NCBI RefSeq assembly: GCF_023516435.1
Contig: NZ_CP097332.1
Span: 3,348,001 to 3,412,000 of the forward strand
Length of the DNA stretch: 64,000 bases
Reading direction: 5' to 3'
Source of the DNA: Jatrophihabitans telluris
Lineage (GTDB): Bacteria; Actinomycetota; Actinomycetes; Mycobacteriales; Jatrophihabitantaceae
Shown: piece after piece, positions 18,131-27,512 of the stretch
Layout of the letters: each line of letters starts with the position of its first letter
Numbering within the stretch: position 1 is the stretch's first letter
Notes under the pieces: model-generated
The model's input: the letters and a program-made list of their open reading frames with translations, nothing else
Databases searched by the model: none
Told to the model about the DNA's origin: nothing
Made by a program: the position numbers and the translations under genes

Positions 18131-19312
18131 TCAGGTGGCGAAATACTCCGGCGGCGCGGTGCCGTCCAGAGCCAGCGACAGGGCCGCGCGGGCCGCGATC
18201 GGTCCCACCAGGTTGCCGGTTCCGTTGTAGCCACCGCAGGCGACCACGCCTGGACGAACCTCGGTGACCAACGGCCGGGCATCGGCGGTATAGCCGACCG
18301 AGGCCGCCCAGCGGTGCGTGACCGTGATCGGTTGCCCCGCGAACCGAGCGGCGATCGTCTCGATCCAGTCCTGCACGTCTGGTGTCGGATCGGTGTCGGT
18401 AGTCCATTCGTCGGCGGCGAACCGGTCCCGGCCGCCGCCGATGAAGATGCGGCCGGACGGGTCCTGCTGGGCATAGTCGTAACCCCAACGGCCGTAGACC
18501 GGGCACGGCAGGCGTCCGGGGCGTACCGGGGCGGTCGCGAGCATCTGTAGCCGGGTGGTGCGAACGCGACCGGCCAGTTCCGGCAGCACAAGATCAAGGC
18601 GCCCATCTACCGCGATGACGATTGCTCCCGCGTTGACCCGTCCGCCGGTCGTGACCACCGACCCGGATTCGACCGAGGTCATCGGGGTGTTCTCGAACAG
18701 CCGGGCGTGGCCGCCGTAGAGATCAGCCAGGGCCAGGGCCCGGCGGGCGGGGTTCATCGCCGCGTCGTCGGGCAGGTAAAGGCCCCGGCCGAGCTCGCCG
18801 TCGTAGCGTTCGACCGCGATGCCGTGGTGGGTCAGAACCCGGAATTGCTCGTCGCAGTCGGTGGATTCGACTTCCCGGTCAGCGGCCTCGGCTGTCGTTT
18901 CGGGCTCGCCCGGCAGGCCGGCCAGCCGGATCGAGCCGACCTGGCGGATGACATCAGGTCCGAGCAGGTCCGACAATGCCCTTATCTCGGCGAGAGTTTC
19001 TCGATAGAGGGCCAACGCCGACTCGATCCCCCAGCCGGCCCCGGCCTGGTGGACCGCGATCGCCGGGCCGCCGAGCAGAAAGCCACCATTGCGTCCGGCC
19101 GCGCCGGCGGCGACCCGCCCGGCGTCGATGCCCACGACCGAGAGGCCGCGGCGCAGTGCCTCTCCTACCGCGGCGAGTCCGCTACCGCCGAGGCCGATCA
19201 CGCAGACGTCGGCGGTCACCTCGGTGTCGAGGCTCGGTCGGCGCGCTGTGGCGGCCACGACCGGGTCGGCATCCCATCCGACGGTGCTCTCGATCGACTC
19301 GTGCACAACCAT
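18131..19312 (-). CDS. FAD-dependent oxidoreductase of the D-amino acid oxidase (DAO) family
   Basis: A 393-residue flavoprotein with the dinucleotide-binding motif VCVIGLGGSGLAAVG (Gly40-Gly45), the RNGGFLLGGPA loop of glycine oxidase/GamA-like enzymes, a substrate domain and a C-terminal FAD loop ACGGYNGTGN. It should oxidise an amine or amino acid; the substrate is not evident. ATG 19312 (MVVHESIES) is chosen, because the open frame upstream enters the repeat array. An amino acid ABC importer is encoded directly upstream on the same strand, so a shared substrate is a reasonable guess. Array 2 lies between them. Confidence 0.82.
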   Translation of the reverse strand: MVVHESIESTVGWDADPVVAATARRPSLDTEVTADVCVIGLGGSGLAAVGEALRRGLSVVGIDAGRVAAGAAGRNGGFLLGGPAIAVHQAGAGWGIESALALYRETLAEIRALSDLLGPDVIRQVGSIRLAGLPGEPETTAEAADREVESTDCDEQFRVLTHHGIAVERYDGELGRGLYLPDDAAMNPARRALALADLYGGHARLFENTPMTSVESGSVVTTGGRVNAGAIVIAVDGRLDLVLPELAGRVRTTRLQMLATAPVRPGRLPCPVYGRWGYDYAQQDPSGRIFIGGGRDRFAADEWTTDTDPTPDVQDWIETIAARFAGQPITVTHRWAASVGYTADARPLVTEVRPGVVACGGYNGTGNLVGPIAARAALSLALDGTAPPEYFAT

Positions 19313-19362
19313 GCGGTCATCCTGCCAAACGTGTTCGGCTTGCGTCGACCGACCACAAGGCC

Positions 19363-19511
19363 CTTGAGGTTGCCCTCGTTGCTGAACCTCGGCGCGCAAC
19401 AAGGGCAACCTCAACGCAACTCGGCGCGCAACAAGGGCAACCTCAACGCAACTCGGCGCGCAACAAGGGCAACCTCAACGCAGCTTGGCGCGCAACAAGG
19501 GCAACCTCGAC
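19363..19511 (-). repeat. 32-bp tandem repeat array 2, four units plus one inverted unit
   Basis: Four copies of GCAACAAGGGCAACCTCAAC start at 19396, 19428, 19460 and 19492 at a 32-base period, with the linker GCAACTCGGCGC (the third linker and the fourth unit each vary slightly). This core is the exact reverse complement of the array 1 core, while the linker is unrelated. One further unit in the opposite orientation lies at 19363-19382 with 2 mismatches. With the unit at 19396 it forms a hairpin of about 20 bp with a 13-base loop. The array occupies the gap between the ABC ATPase stop and the DAO oxidase start. Confidence 0.95.
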
Positions 19512-19520
19512 GGGGACGGG

Positions 19521-20297
19521 TTAGAGGACCTTCGACAGGAAGGACTTGGTGCGCTCGTGCTGGGGGTTGCTCAGGACTTCCCGGGGCGGGCCGGCCTCCA
19601 CGACGACGCCGCCGTCCATGAACACCAGATGGTCCCCGACCTCGCGAGCGAAGCCCATCTCATGGGTCACGACGATCATGGTCATGCCGTTGTCCGCGAG
19701 CTTGCGCATCACGTCGAGGACCTCGCCGACAAGCTCGGGGTCCAGGGCTGAGGTCGGCTCGTCGAAGAGCATCAGCTTGGGCTCCATGGCCAGCGCCCGG
19801 GCGATTGCCACCCGCTGCTGCTGACCACCCGACAGCTGCGCCGGGTACGCCGTGGCTTTCTCGGCCAGGCCGACCTGGGCCAGCAGCTCCCGGCCGCGGG
19901 CCAGGGCCTCGCTCTTCTTCTGCCGCTTGACCTGCATCGGCGCCTCGATGATGTTCTCCAGCGCGGTCATGTGCGGGAACAGGTTGAACCGCTGGAACAC
20001 CATGCCGATGTCGCGGCGCTGGGCCGCGGCTCGCTTGGGGTGCAGTTCGTGCAGCTTGTTGCCACGTTCCTCGTAACCGACCAGCTCGCCATCGACGTAC
20101 AGGCGTCCGGCGGTGACCTTCTCCAGGTGGTTGATGCACCGCAGGAAGGTCGACTTGCCCGAGCCGGACGGCCCGATCAGGCACATGACCTCCTTCGGCT
20201 TGACCTGCAACGAGATGCCCTTGAGCACCTGCAGGGCGCCGAAGTGCTTCTGCACCCCCCGCGCGTCGACCATCAGTTTCGAGTCCGGGGTACTCAA
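19521..20297 (-). CDS. Polar amino acid ABC transporter ATP-binding protein (GlnQ/HisP type)
   Basis: A 258-residue ABC ATPase: Walker [11 protein letters not shown]-loop [16 protein letters not shown], signature LSGGQQQR, Walker [15 protein letters not shown] and the H-loop [10 protein letters not shown] that is typical of the polar amino acid family. TTG 20297 is chosen as start because GGGAGG lies 6 bases before it and it overlaps the permease TGA. The third gene of a binding protein-permease-ATPase operon that drives amino acid uptake. The ligand is undetermined. Confidence 0.9.
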   Translation of the reverse strand: MSTPDSKLMVDARGVQKHFGALQVLKGISLQVKPKEVMCLIGPSGSGKSTFLRCINHLEKVTAGRLYVDGELVGYEERGNKLHELHPKRAAAQRRDIGMVFQRFNLFPHMTALENIIEAPMQVKRQKKSEALARGRELLAQVGLAEKATAYPAQLSGGQQQRVAIARALAMEPKLMLFDEPTSALDPELVGEVLDVMRKLADNGMTMIVVTHEMGFAREVGDHLVFMDGGVVVEAGPPREVLSNPQHERTKSFLSKVL

Positions 20298-21235
20298 TGG
20301 GTGCCTCCCAGGTGATTGGCGCCGAGATCCTGTGCGTCGGCCAGTGCCTGCAGCTGCTTCGAGGTGAGCTTGCGCGAGGCACCGCGGGCGAAGTACCGCT
20401 CCAGGTAGTACTGACCCACCATGAGCACACTGGTCACGGCCAGGTACCACGCCGACGCCACCAGCAACAGCGGAATCGGTCGGTACAGCACACCACCGAT
20501 CTGACGCGAGACCGAGTAGAGGTCGGTCGTCAGCGGCACGCCCACCACGAGCGATGTCGTCTTGAGCATGCTGATGACCTCGTTGCCCGTGGGCGGAATG
20601 ATCACCCGCATGGCCTGGGGAAGGACGACTCGCCACATCGTCCGTCCCCAGGTCATGGCCAGGGCGATCGCGGCCTCGTGCTGGCCTTCATCCACCGAGC
20701 CGATGCCGGCCCGCACGATCTCGGCCATGTAGGCGGCCTCGTTCAGGCCGAGCCCCAGGAACGCCATGACGAAGGGCGTCAGCCACGACCCGGTCTTGAG
20801 GTGGGTGAACTGCACCATGAACGGCACGCCGAGGTCGATCTGCTTGTAGATCGTGGTGATAAGGCCCCAGAACACCAGCTGCACGTAGATCGGTGTGCCG
20901 CGGAAGATCCACAGGTACAGCCACGCCACGCTCTTGAGCACCGGGTTGTCCGACATGCGCATCACGGCCAGCACGATGCCCAGCGCGATCGCGATCGCCA
21001 TCGAGATGACGGTCAGCTCCAGCGTGACCAGCGCGGCCTGGGAGATCCGCTGGTCGAACAGGTACTGGAAGAACGTGTGCCACTCGTAGGCGCTGTTGGT
21101 GGCCGCCCCGTACACGAACAGGGCCAGCAGCACGATCAGGATGACGGCGACCACGAGGCGGCCGGGGCGCCGTAGTGGTACCGCCTTGATCGGATCGTCG
21201 GCGTTGGTTCCCGCGGCTGTCGTGGTCGTCGTCAT
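20294..21235 (-). CDS. Polar amino acid ABC transporter permease (HisM/GlnP family)
   Basis: A 313-residue inner-membrane permease with an N-terminal membrane helix, then the HisM/GlnP core ([20 protein letters not shown] ... [10 protein letters not shown]) and the EAA loop [26 protein letters not shown], which docks the ATPase. The start is ATG 21235, 5 bases after the binding-protein stop. A single permease gene implies a homodimer. The C-terminal tail of about 35 residues after the last helix is longer than usual and charged. Confidence 0.9.
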   Translation of the reverse strand: MTTTTTAAGTNADDPIKAVPLRRPGRLVVAVILIVLLALFVYGAATNSAYEWHTFFQYLFDQRISQAALVTLELTVISMAIAIALGIVLAVMRMSDNPVLKSVAWLYLWIFRGTPIYVQLVFWGLITTIYKQIDLGVPFMVQFTHLKTGSWLTPFVMAFLGLGLNEAAYMAEIVRAGIGSVDEGQHEAAIALAMTWGRTMWRVVLPQAMRVIIPPTGNEVISMLKTTSLVVGVPLTTDLYSVSRQIGGVLYRPIPLLLVASAWYLAVTSVLMVGQYYLERYFARGASRKLTSKQLQALADAQDLGANHLGGTH

Positions 21236-21240
21236 CGACG

Positions 21241-22137
21241 TCAGCCCAGCGCGCCGTTGGTCTTTGCCTGGGTGATCTCGCCGGCGTCGTTGCCCCAGTT
21301 GGCGCAGATCGTCTTGTAGGTGCCGTCGTCCATCAGCGACTGCAGGGCTTTCTGGATCGCCTGAACGAGAGCACTGTTCTTCGCCATCGGGTATCCGTAG
21401 GGCGCGGCGTCGTAGATGCTGCCCGCGAGCTTGAGCTTGCCGCCGCTCTGCTTCACGCCGTAGGCGGTGACCGGGGAGTCGGCGACGAAGGCGTCGGCCT
21501 TGCCCAGAATTACCGCGGTCGTCGCATCGTCCTGCTTGTCGTACTTGAGCTTGACGATCGCCTTCTTGCCGGCGGCGGTGCACTTCTTGCTTCGGGCGGG
21601 CACGTCATCGGTGTCCTGGATCGTGCCGGTCTGGACCGCTACCTTCAGCCCGCAGGCGCTGTCCGGGTTCACGCTGGAGCTGGTCGGAGCGCCCCACTGG
21701 CTGCCGGCGTTGAAGTAGTCGACGAAGTCGACGGTCTTCTCGCGGGTCTTGTTGTCGGTGAACGACGACACCCCGATGTCGTACTTGCCGCCGGTGATGC
21801 CGGGAATGATGTTGTCGAAGGTCGACTCGGTGTACTGGGCCTTGAGGCCCAGCTTGGCGGCGATGGCGTCCATCAGGTCGACGTCGAAGCCGACGATCTT
21901 GCCGGAGGAGTCCTTGTACTCGTTCGGCGCGTAGGTGGGGTCGATGCCCACCTTGATGACCCCGGCACTCTTGATGCTCGCGGGGACCAGCGAACTCAGG
22001 TCGGCCGCCTTCGACACCGTCGGCGTCGGCTTCGGCGCGCTGCCGCCCCCCTCGTTGTTCTTGGCGCAAGCGCTCAAAGCAAGCGAGCCGACCGCGGCGA
22101 GCGCGGCAATCGTGACGAACGAACGTCGGTTGAACAC
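21241..22137 (-). CDS. Amino acid ABC transporter substrate-binding lipoprotein
   Basis: A 298-residue extracellular binding protein. A signal peptide ends in the lipobox ALSAC, so Cys would be lipidated. The mature domain is of the bacterial family 3 type (VIKVGIDPTYAPNEYKDSSG, GFDVDLMDAIAAKLGL, FDNIIPGITGGKYDI, CANWG near the end). GTG 22137 is preceded by GGAGG. First gene of the importer operon, with about 160 bases to the next gene upstream where the promoter must lie. The ligand cannot be named from sequence; the family takes polar and charged amino acids. Confidence 0.9.
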   Translation of the reverse strand: MFNRRSFVTIAALAAVGSLALSACAKNNEGGGSAPKPTPTVSKAADLSSLVPASIKSAGVIKVGIDPTYAPNEYKDSSGKIVGFDVDLMDAIAAKLGLKAQYTESTFDNIIPGITGGKYDIGVSSFTDNKTREKTVDFVDYFNAGSQWGAPTSSSVNPDSACGLKVAVQTGTIQDTDDVPARSKKCTAAGKKAIVKLKYDKQDDATTAVILGKADAFVADSPVTAYGVKQSGGKLKLAGSIYDAAPYGYPMAKNSALVQAIQKALQSLMDDGTYKTICANWGNDAGEITQAKTNGALG

Positions 22138-22298
22138 AGTCGTGGGACCTCCGGGTGGACAGAATTGGTCGGACGGAACTCTAGGGCGTCGTTGTAGCGC
22201 AGACGTCAAGTTCGGGGCTCCCGCAACGGAACCGTAACCCCAGGAAGCACAATTGTTTCCAAACACTGGCGCAAACGCGCCCCAACCTCATCTTCAGC

Positions 22299-23519
22299 TC
22301 AAGCCAGCGCGCGCTCTGCCTTACCGAGCACGACGACCCCGCCGTCGGAGACGTGGTAGCGCTGCTTGTCCAGCTCCAGGTCGACGCCGATGTGCGCACC
22401 GGGCTCGACGGAGACGTTTTTGTCCAGAATCGCGCGGCGCACCACCGCACCCTCGCCCACGATGACCCCGTCCATCAGCACTGAGTTCTCCACGTACGCG
22501 CCGTTACGGACCATGACGTTCGGTGAGAGGACGCTTCCGCGGACCGTCGAGCCGGAGATGATCGAGCCCGCGCCGACGATCGATTCCTGGGCCAGGCCGC
22601 CGTCGACGAACTTGGCGGGCGGCAACTGCTCGTGGTGGGTGTAGATACGCCACGAGTCGTTGTACAGGTTGAAGATCGGGTGGACGCTCACCAGATCCAT
22701 GTTGGCGTCGTAGTAGGCGTCCATCGTCCCGACGTCGCGCCAGTAGGCACGGTCGCGCTCGGTCGAACCGGGTACCTCGTTCTTGTTGAAGTCGTAGACC
22801 CAGGCGTCCTCGCGCTCGACCATCCACGGCATGATCGAGCCGCCCATGTCGTGGACCGACGTCGGGTCCTCGGCATCGACCCGCAGCGCCTCGACCAGAG
22901 CTTCGGTGGTGAAGATGTAGTTGCCCATCGAGGCGTAGCTGACCTCGGGGTTGTCGGGCAGGCCGGGCGGGTCCTTGGGCTTTTCCAGGAACTGCAGCAC
23001 CCGCCCGTCCGGCGCGGCGTCGATCACGCCGAACTGATCAGCCTGGTCCCGCGGGACCTGGATGCCCGCCACGGTCACCCCGGCGCCGGACTCGATGTGC
23101 TGGTCCAGCATCTGGCGCGGATCCATGCGGTAGACGTGGTCGGCGCCGAACACCACGATGTGGGTGGGCTTGTCGTCGGTGATGAGGTTCATCGACTGAA
23201 GGATGGCGTCGGCACTTCCGGTGTACCAGCGCGGGCCGAGCCGCTGCTGAGCCGGCACCGGGGTGACGTAGTTGCCGAGGATGGTCGACATGCGCCAGGT
23301 CTGGGTGACATGGCGGTCCAGTGAGTGCGACTTGTACTGGGTGAGCACGCAGATTCGCAGGAACCCGGCGTTGACCATGTTCGACAACACGAAATCGACC
23401 AGCCGGTAGTTGCCACCGAAGGGAACCGCCGGCTTGGCCCGGTCGGCAGTCAGCGGCCACAACCGCTTTCCCTCGCCACCGGCCAACACGATTCCCAGCA
23501 CCCGTACGTTCGCCGCCAT
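22299..23519 (-). CDS. glgC: Glucose-1-phosphate adenylyltransferase GlgC
   Basis: A 406-residue nucleotidyltransferase plus left-handed beta-helix protein. Seen: the pyrophosphorylase motif [13 protein letters not shown] (residues 12-24), [16 protein letters not shown], the ADP-glucose signature [21 protein letters not shown] and a hexapeptide-repeat C-terminus. It makes ADP-glucose from ATP and glucose-1-phosphate. It is divergent from the glgA/glgM gene (65 bases between the starts), as in M. tuberculosis Rv1213/Rv1212c. ATG 23519 is preferred; GTG 23528 is possible. Confidence 0.95.
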   Translation of the reverse strand: MAANVRVLGIVLAGGEGKRLWPLTADRAKPAVPFGGNYRLVDFVLSNMVNAGFLRICVLTQYKSHSLDRHVTQTWRMSTILGNYVTPVPAQQRLGPRWYTGSADAILQSMNLITDDKPTHIVVFGADHVYRMDPRQMLDQHIESGAGVTVAGIQVPRDQADQFGVIDAAPDGRVLQFLEKPKDPPGLPDNPEVSYASMGNYIFTTEALVEALRVDAEDPTSVHDMGGSIMPWMVEREDAWVYDFNKNEVPGSTERDRAYWRDVGTMDAYYDANMDLVSVHPIFNLYNDSWRIYTHHEQLPPAKFVDGGLAQESIVGAGSIISGSTVRGSVLSPNVMVRNGAYVENSVLMDGVIVGEGAVVRRAILDKNVSVEPGAHIGVDLELDKQRYHVSDGGVVVLGKAERALA

Positions 23520-23584
23520 GAGCGTCACCCTAGCCCGAAGGTGATCACTGACACAGCAAGATCCCTCGGGTTAATGTTGCGCCC

Positions 23585-24751
23585 ATGCGCGCCGCTCTGA
23601 TCAGCCGTGAGTACCCGCCCGACGTCTACGGCGGGGCGGGGGTCCACATCGAGTTCCTGACTCGCGAGCTGCGCAAGCTCATCGAGGTCGAGGTGCACTG
23701 TTTCGGTGCCCCGCGCGGTGAGGACGGCGTGCACGCCTACGAGGTCCCGCACACCCTGCGCACCGCCAATGCCGCCCTGGGCACGCTGGGGGTGGACGTG
23801 GAGATGGCCGCGGGCATGTCGGCGGCGAATCTGGCGCACTCGCACACCTGGTACGCCAACACTGCCGGGCATCTGGCCAGCCTGCTGTACGACATCCCCC
23901 ATGTGGTGACGGCACATTCCCTGGAACCGCTGCGCCCCTGGAAGGCCGAGCAGCTCGGCGGCGGCTACCGCCTGTCGTCGTGGGCGGAACGGACGGCCTA
24001 CGAGGCTGCCGCGGCGGTGATCGCCGTCAGCGACGGGATGGCCGCCGACATCTTGGCCGCCTACCCGTCGATCGACCCGTCCCGGGTGCGCATCATCCCC
24101 AACGGCATCGACACCGAGCTGTACCGGCCGGTGTCCGGCACCGACGTCCTGCAGCGCTACGGCTTGTCGACCGATGCGCCGATCGTGCTGTTCGTGGGGC
24201 GGATAACCCGGCAGAAGGGGGTCGCCCATCTGGTGGCGGCCGCTCGGGATTTCGCTCCCGGGACGCAGATCGCGTTGTGCGCCGGCGCCCCGGACACTCC
24301 TGAGCTGGCCGCCGAGATCACCGCCGCGGTGACCGAACTGCAGGCCGGACGCGACGGTGTGGTGTGGATCCAGGAGATGCTGCCGCGCGAGGAACTGCTC
24401 CAACTGCTGACCGCCGCCGACGTATTCCTCTGTCCGTCCATCTACGAACCCCAGGGCATCGTCAACCTCGAGGCGATGGCCTGCCAGACCGCCGTCGTCG
24501 CCTCCCGGGTGGGCGGGATCCCGGATGTCGTCGTCGAGGGCCAGACCGGCCTGCTGGTCGACTACGCCGGGGAGGAACCGGCCGCGGTGGCCGCGTTCCG
24601 GCACTCCTTCGCCGACGCGGTCAACCAGCTGCTGGCCGATCCGGCGCGCCGCCGCAGCATGGGCGTGGCCGGGCGCGAGCGGGCGGTGGCTGTCTACGGT
24701 TGGACGGCTATCGCCGAGCGGACCGTGCAGCTGTACCGCTCCCTGCTCTGA
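23585..24751 (+). CDS. glgM: GT4 glycosyltransferase, ADP-glucose-dependent maltose-1-phosphate/glycogen synthase (GlgM/GlgA)
   Basis: A 388-residue GT-B fold enzyme. It begins with the YPPDVYGGAGVHIEFL loop, and the C-terminal donor half has FVGRITRQKGV, the ICPSIYEPQGIVNLEAMA-like segment (LCPSIYEPQGIVNLEAM) and VVASRVGGIPDVV. This actinobacterial family (Rv1212c) was long annotated as GlgA; in mycobacteria it was shown to make maltose-1-phosphate from ADP-glucose and glucose-1-phosphate, feeding GlgE. Divergence from glgC supports the pairing. Plain glycogen synthase is the alternative. A short tandem repeat follows the stop. Confidence 0.88.
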   Translation: MRAALISREYPPDVYGGAGVHIEFLTRELRKLIEVEVHCFGAPRGEDGVHAYEVPHTLRTANAALGTLGVDVEMAAGMSAANLAHSHTWYANTAGHLASLLYDIPHVVTAHSLEPLRPWKAEQLGGGYRLSSWAERTAYEAAAAVIAVSDGMAADILAAYPSIDPSRVRIIPNGIDTELYRPVSGTDVLQRYGLSTDAPIVLFVGRITRQKGVAHLVAAARDFAPGTQIALCAGAPDTPELAAEITAAVTELQAGRDGVVWIQEMLPREELLQLLTAADVFLCPSIYEPQGIVNLEAMACQTAVVASRVGGIPDVVVEGQTGLLVDYAGEEPAAVAAFRHSFADAVNQLLADPARRRSMGVAGRERAVAVYGWTAIAERTVQLYRSLL

Positions 24752-24834
24752 CGCAGGCGGGGCCGGCTCAGGCAGCGCTGTCCGCAGGCGGGGCCGGCTC
24801 AGGCAGCGCTGTCCGCAGGCAGCGCCGGCCAAGG
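24752..24834 (+). repeat. 31-bp tandem repeat after glgM, two full copies and a partial one
   Basis: A 31-base unit beginning CGCAGGCGGGGCCGGCTCAG is present at 24752 and again, identically, at 24783, with a third truncated and diverged copy at 24814-24834. It starts at the base after the glgM TGA and ends shortly before the pepA stop on the other strand, so it fills the convergent gap. Most likely a slippage duplication; no function is evident. Confidence 0.85.
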
Positions 24835-24845
24835 CAGGGCCCCAC

Positions 24846-26306
24846 TCAGCCGGCGGCGGCCAGTTCCAGATAACGGGCCAGCAGCCGTGCGCCGAAGCCG
24901 GTGGCGCCCTTGGCGAAGATGGGCCCTTCGCTCGTCGCCCGCGCCGGTCCGGCGATGTCCAGGTGCGCCCACGCCACCTCGCCCACGAAGGGCTGCAGGA
25001 ACAACGCCGCCGTGATACCACCTGGGTTGCCGGGGTCGTTGCGGGCATCGGCGACGGGTGAATCGATGCTGGCGGCGTAGCGGTGTTCCAGCGGCATCCG
25101 CCAGATGTGCTCGCCGCTGGTGGCGCTGGCCCGCTCCAGCTGCGCGGCAAGGTGATCGTCGTTGGCGAAGTAACCGGCGGTCTCCAGGCCGAGCGCGACC
25201 TTCATCGCCCCGGTCAGCGTGGCCACGTCCACCACGACATCGGGCTTGAGCCGGGCCACCGCATAGGCGAGAGCGTCGGCGAGCACCAGCCGGCCCTCGG
25301 CGTCGGTGTTGCCGATCTCGGTCGTCCGGCCGCCGTAGTGGGTGATGATGTCCGACGGACGCATGGACGAGCCCGACACCGCGTTCTCAGCCGCGGGGAC
25401 CAGAGCGGTCACCCGGACCGGCAGCCGCTGAATGGCGGCGTACTGGATAGCCGCGAGTACCGCCGCGCCGCCGCACATGTCGGTGTGCATCATCCGCATC
25501 GCCCCGGCCGGCTTCAGGTTCAGACCACCGGTGTCGAAGGTGATCCCCTTGCCGACCAGCACCACGTGCGGCGGCGTGGCCGCAGACCCGGCGGTCCGGC
25601 GCGGCTTGTAGGAAACCTCGATGAGCCTCGGACCGCTAGCCGAACCGGCACCGACCGCGAGCACGCCGCCGAAGCCCTGCGCGGCCAGCCAGGCCTCGTC
25701 GCGAACGGTGACGCGGCAGCCCGCCGCCGACAACTGCTGGTCGGCGAGCTCGCCGAACCGGGCGGGATCGAGCACGGATGCCGGCGTGTTGCCCAGGTCG
25801 CGTGCCCACCCGGCGGCGTCGGCGGCCTCGTCACCGGCCGTCAGCCCGGAGCGATCGAGTTCGCCGATCAGGTCCACGGTGTGCAGCACCGCGTCGGCGT
25901 CGCCGGCCTGGGTGAAGTCATAGCCGCCGAGGACCAGGCCCTCGGCGAGAGCGGTGCTCTGTTCGTAGCCGGGGGCATCGATCGCAACAGTGACCCCGGT
26001 CTGTTCGTCCAGGGTGGCGATGACCCGTCCGATCGCCACGCCGGCCAACCGCAGATCAGCGGGGCTGTTGTCGCCGAGCCCCACGAGCAGCACGGTCGAG
26101 GGGACCTGCCCGGGCAGCGGCAGCGTGTGGATGAGGCCCGCCTTGCCGGCGGGGGTCTCGGCCGCGACGTAGGCAGCGGCGAATTCGGCGGCGGCGACCG
26201 GGAGGGCCGTGGTCGACACGGCGTGCAGCTGGACGGTGTCGCCGAGCAGACCGACGGCGACGACGGCCGACGGACGACGTCGGTCCGGGATTTGCAGCAG
26301 GATCAC
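24846..26306 (-). CDS. pepA: Leucyl aminopeptidase family protein (M17, PepA)
   Basis: A 486-residue M17 metallopeptidase. The catalytic C-terminal half has the metal and catalytic motifs VGKGITFDTGGLNLKP (about 249-264), MHTDMCGGAAVLAA and the signature NTDAEGRLVLADALAYA (about 333-349). It removes N-terminal residues from peptides with two metal ions, and is cytosolic. GTG 26306 is chosen, with GAGG five bases upstream; longer starts would read into the upstream hairpin. Seen oddity: Cys-Gly replaces the more common Ser-Gly in the DMSG motif. It is convergent with glgM. Confidence 0.92.
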   Translation of the reverse strand: MILLQIPDRRRPSAVVAVGLLGDTVQLHAVSTTALPVAAAEFAAAYVAAETPAGKAGLIHTLPLPGQVPSTVLLVGLGDNSPADLRLAGVAIGRVIATLDEQTGVTVAIDAPGYEQSTALAEGLVLGGYDFTQAGDADAVLHTVDLIGELDRSGLTAGDEAADAAGWARDLGNTPASVLDPARFGELADQQLSAAGCRVTVRDEAWLAAQGFGGVLAVGAGSASGPRLIEVSYKPRRTAGSAATPPHVVLVGKGITFDTGGLNLKPAGAMRMMHTDMCGGAAVLAAIQYAAIQRLPVRVTALVPAAENAVSGSSMRPSDIITHYGGRTTEIGNTDAEGRLVLADALAYAVARLKPDVVVDVATLTGAMKVALGLETAGYFANDDHLAAQLERASATSGEHIWRMPLEHRYAASIDSPVADARNDPGNPGGITAALFLQPFVGEVAWAHLDIAGPARATSEGPIFAKGATGFGARLLARYLELAAAG

Positions 26307-26352
26307 AGCTACCTCAAGGGGCGCGGGACGACGGTGGGGACCGTACAAACGA

Positions 26353-26416
26353 TTCGACCCCGGTCGGCGGCCGCGGACCCCGAGGGGACCAGACGACCGG
26401 GCCGGCCGGGGTCGAA
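26353..26416 (-). terminator. Inverted repeat after DUF3117 gene, terminator-like
   Basis: TTCGACCCCGGTCGG (26353-26367) and CCGGCCGGGGTCGAA (26402-26416) pair at 14 of 15 positions around a 34-base loop, which itself holds GC-rich complementary segments. It starts 10 bases beyond the DUF3117 stop and precedes the pepA start on the same strand. There is no T-run, which is common for actinobacterial terminators. Confidence 0.55.
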
Positions 26417-26425
26417 GGGAACCAC

Positions 26426-26593
26426 TTAGCTGACGGCTGCCAGTAGCGCCTCGGAAAGCGCGCTGGCCTCGTCGGCGGACAACTCGACGACCAGACGTCC
26501 GCCGCCTTCGAGCGGTACGCGCATTACCAGGCCGCGTCCCTCTTTGGTGACTTCCAGCGGACCATCACCCGTCCGCGGCTTCATCGCCGCCAT
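26426..26593 (-). CDS. DUF3117 family small protein (Rv1211-like)
   Basis: A 55-residue conserved actinobacterial protein starting MAAMKPRTGDGPLEVTKEGR and continuing GGRLVVELSADEASAL. ATG 26593 follows a near-ideal AGGAGG. The family ortholog in M. tuberculosis (Rv1211) lies between tagA and glgA just as here, and has been described as calmodulin-like; the ELSADEASAL segment is the part that recalls an EF-hand-type acidic loop. The function remains unsettled, and the identification rests on sequence plus synteny. Confidence 0.92.
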   Translation of the reverse strand: MAAMKPRTGDGPLEVTKEGRGLVMRVPLEGGGRLVVELSADEASALSEALLAAVS

Positions 26594-26722
26594 GCCTGCC
26601 TCCTGTGTGTTTTTTGTACTTCCCAACTCCGTCCGGCCGGACCGGGCGGGTCGTGCTGATCACATTGTCTCGCATTGCTCACCATCAAGCCAAAGCGGGA
26701 CCGAGCGCTCTATGGTTGCCGC

Positions 26723-27511
26723 ATGGCTGACGTCCTGTTGAGTGAGACCGCGGACGGCGTGAGCACGCTGACCCTGAACCGTCCCGAGTCGATGAACTCC
26801 CTGTCCGCGGAGCTGAAACAGGCCCTGGTCTCGGAGCTGCAACGCATTGCGGCCGACCCGTCGGTGCGCGCCGTCGTACTCACCGGGACCGGTCGCGGAT
26901 TCTGCGTGGGCCAGGATCTGGCCGAGCACGCCGAACTGCTGCAGGCCGACGATCCGGCTCCGCTGTCGACGGTGCGCGAGCACTACAACCCGATCACGCT
27001 GGCGCTGACCCAGATGCCCAAGCCCGTCGTTGCCGCCGTGAACGGCACCGCCGCGGGTGCTGGGGCCTCGTTCGCCTTCGCGTGCGACTTCCGGATCGTG
27101 GCCGAGTCGGCGAAGTTCCTGCTCGCCTTCGCCAACGTCGGGCTCGGCCTGGACTCGGGCGTCTCCTGGACTCTGCCGCGGCTGATCGGTGCCGGGCGCG
27201 CGCTGGAGCTGGCGCTGCTGGCCCAGCCGATCACCGCGACCGAGCTGAACTCCTATGGCGCGGTGAACGAGCTGGTGCCTGCGGCGGAGGTGCTGCCGAG
27301 GGCTCAAGCACTGGCCGCGCGGCTGGCCGCGGGACCGACCGTGGCCTACGCGGCGATCAAGCAGGCCATCCACTTCGCCGGTTCCCACGATCTCTCGGAC
27401 TCGCTGGAGAACGAGGCGGTGCAGCAGGCCGTCGCCGGCGCCTCGCAGGACCATCGCTCGGCCGTGGCCGCGTTCGTGGCCAAGCAGCAGCCGAGTTTCA
27501 CCGGGCGATGA
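26723..27511 (+). CDS. Enoyl-CoA hydratase/isomerase (crotonase, PaaG-like)
   Basis: A 262-residue crotonase. Oxyanion-hole segments are GRGFCVGQDLAE and NGTAAGAGASFAFACDFRI; the FANVGLGLDSGVSWTLPRLIG block resembles the PaaG/1,2-epoxyphenylacetyl-CoA isomerase group, where the Asp of DSG is important. It acts on acyl-CoA thioesters, substrate uncertain. ATG 26723 (MADVLLSE) is chosen; 16 more upstream codons are open but lie in the promoter region. It interrupts the Rv1211-tagA adjacency of mycobacteria. A small hairpin follows the stop. Confidence 0.88.
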   Translation: MADVLLSETADGVSTLTLNRPESMNSLSAELKQALVSELQRIAADPSVRAVVLTGTGRGFCVGQDLAEHAELLQADDPAPLSTVREHYNPITLALTQMPKPVVAAVNGTAAGAGASFAFACDFRIVAESAKFLLAFANVGLGLDSGVSWTLPRLIGAGRALELALLAQPITATELNSYGAVNELVPAAEVLPRAQALAARLAAGPTVAYAAIKQAIHFAGSHDLSDSLENEAVQQAVAGASQDHRSAVAAFVAKQQPSFTGR

Positions 27512-27512
27512 C

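Noticed and set aside
16469-19511. CRISPR array
   Set aside because: The 12-base linkers are essentially the same within each array and too short for spacers, and no cas genes are near.
22223-22238. GlnR box upstream of the amino acid importer
   Set aside because: GCAAC-N6-GTAAC differs from the gTnAC-N6-GaAAC pattern at key positions, and it lies too far upstream of the start for confidence.
22138-22298. Sigma-70 promoter of the amino acid importer (TTGACG seen on the minus strand)
   Set aside because: A -35-like TTGACG is present, but the best -10 (TAGAGT) is 20 bases away, outside normal spacing.
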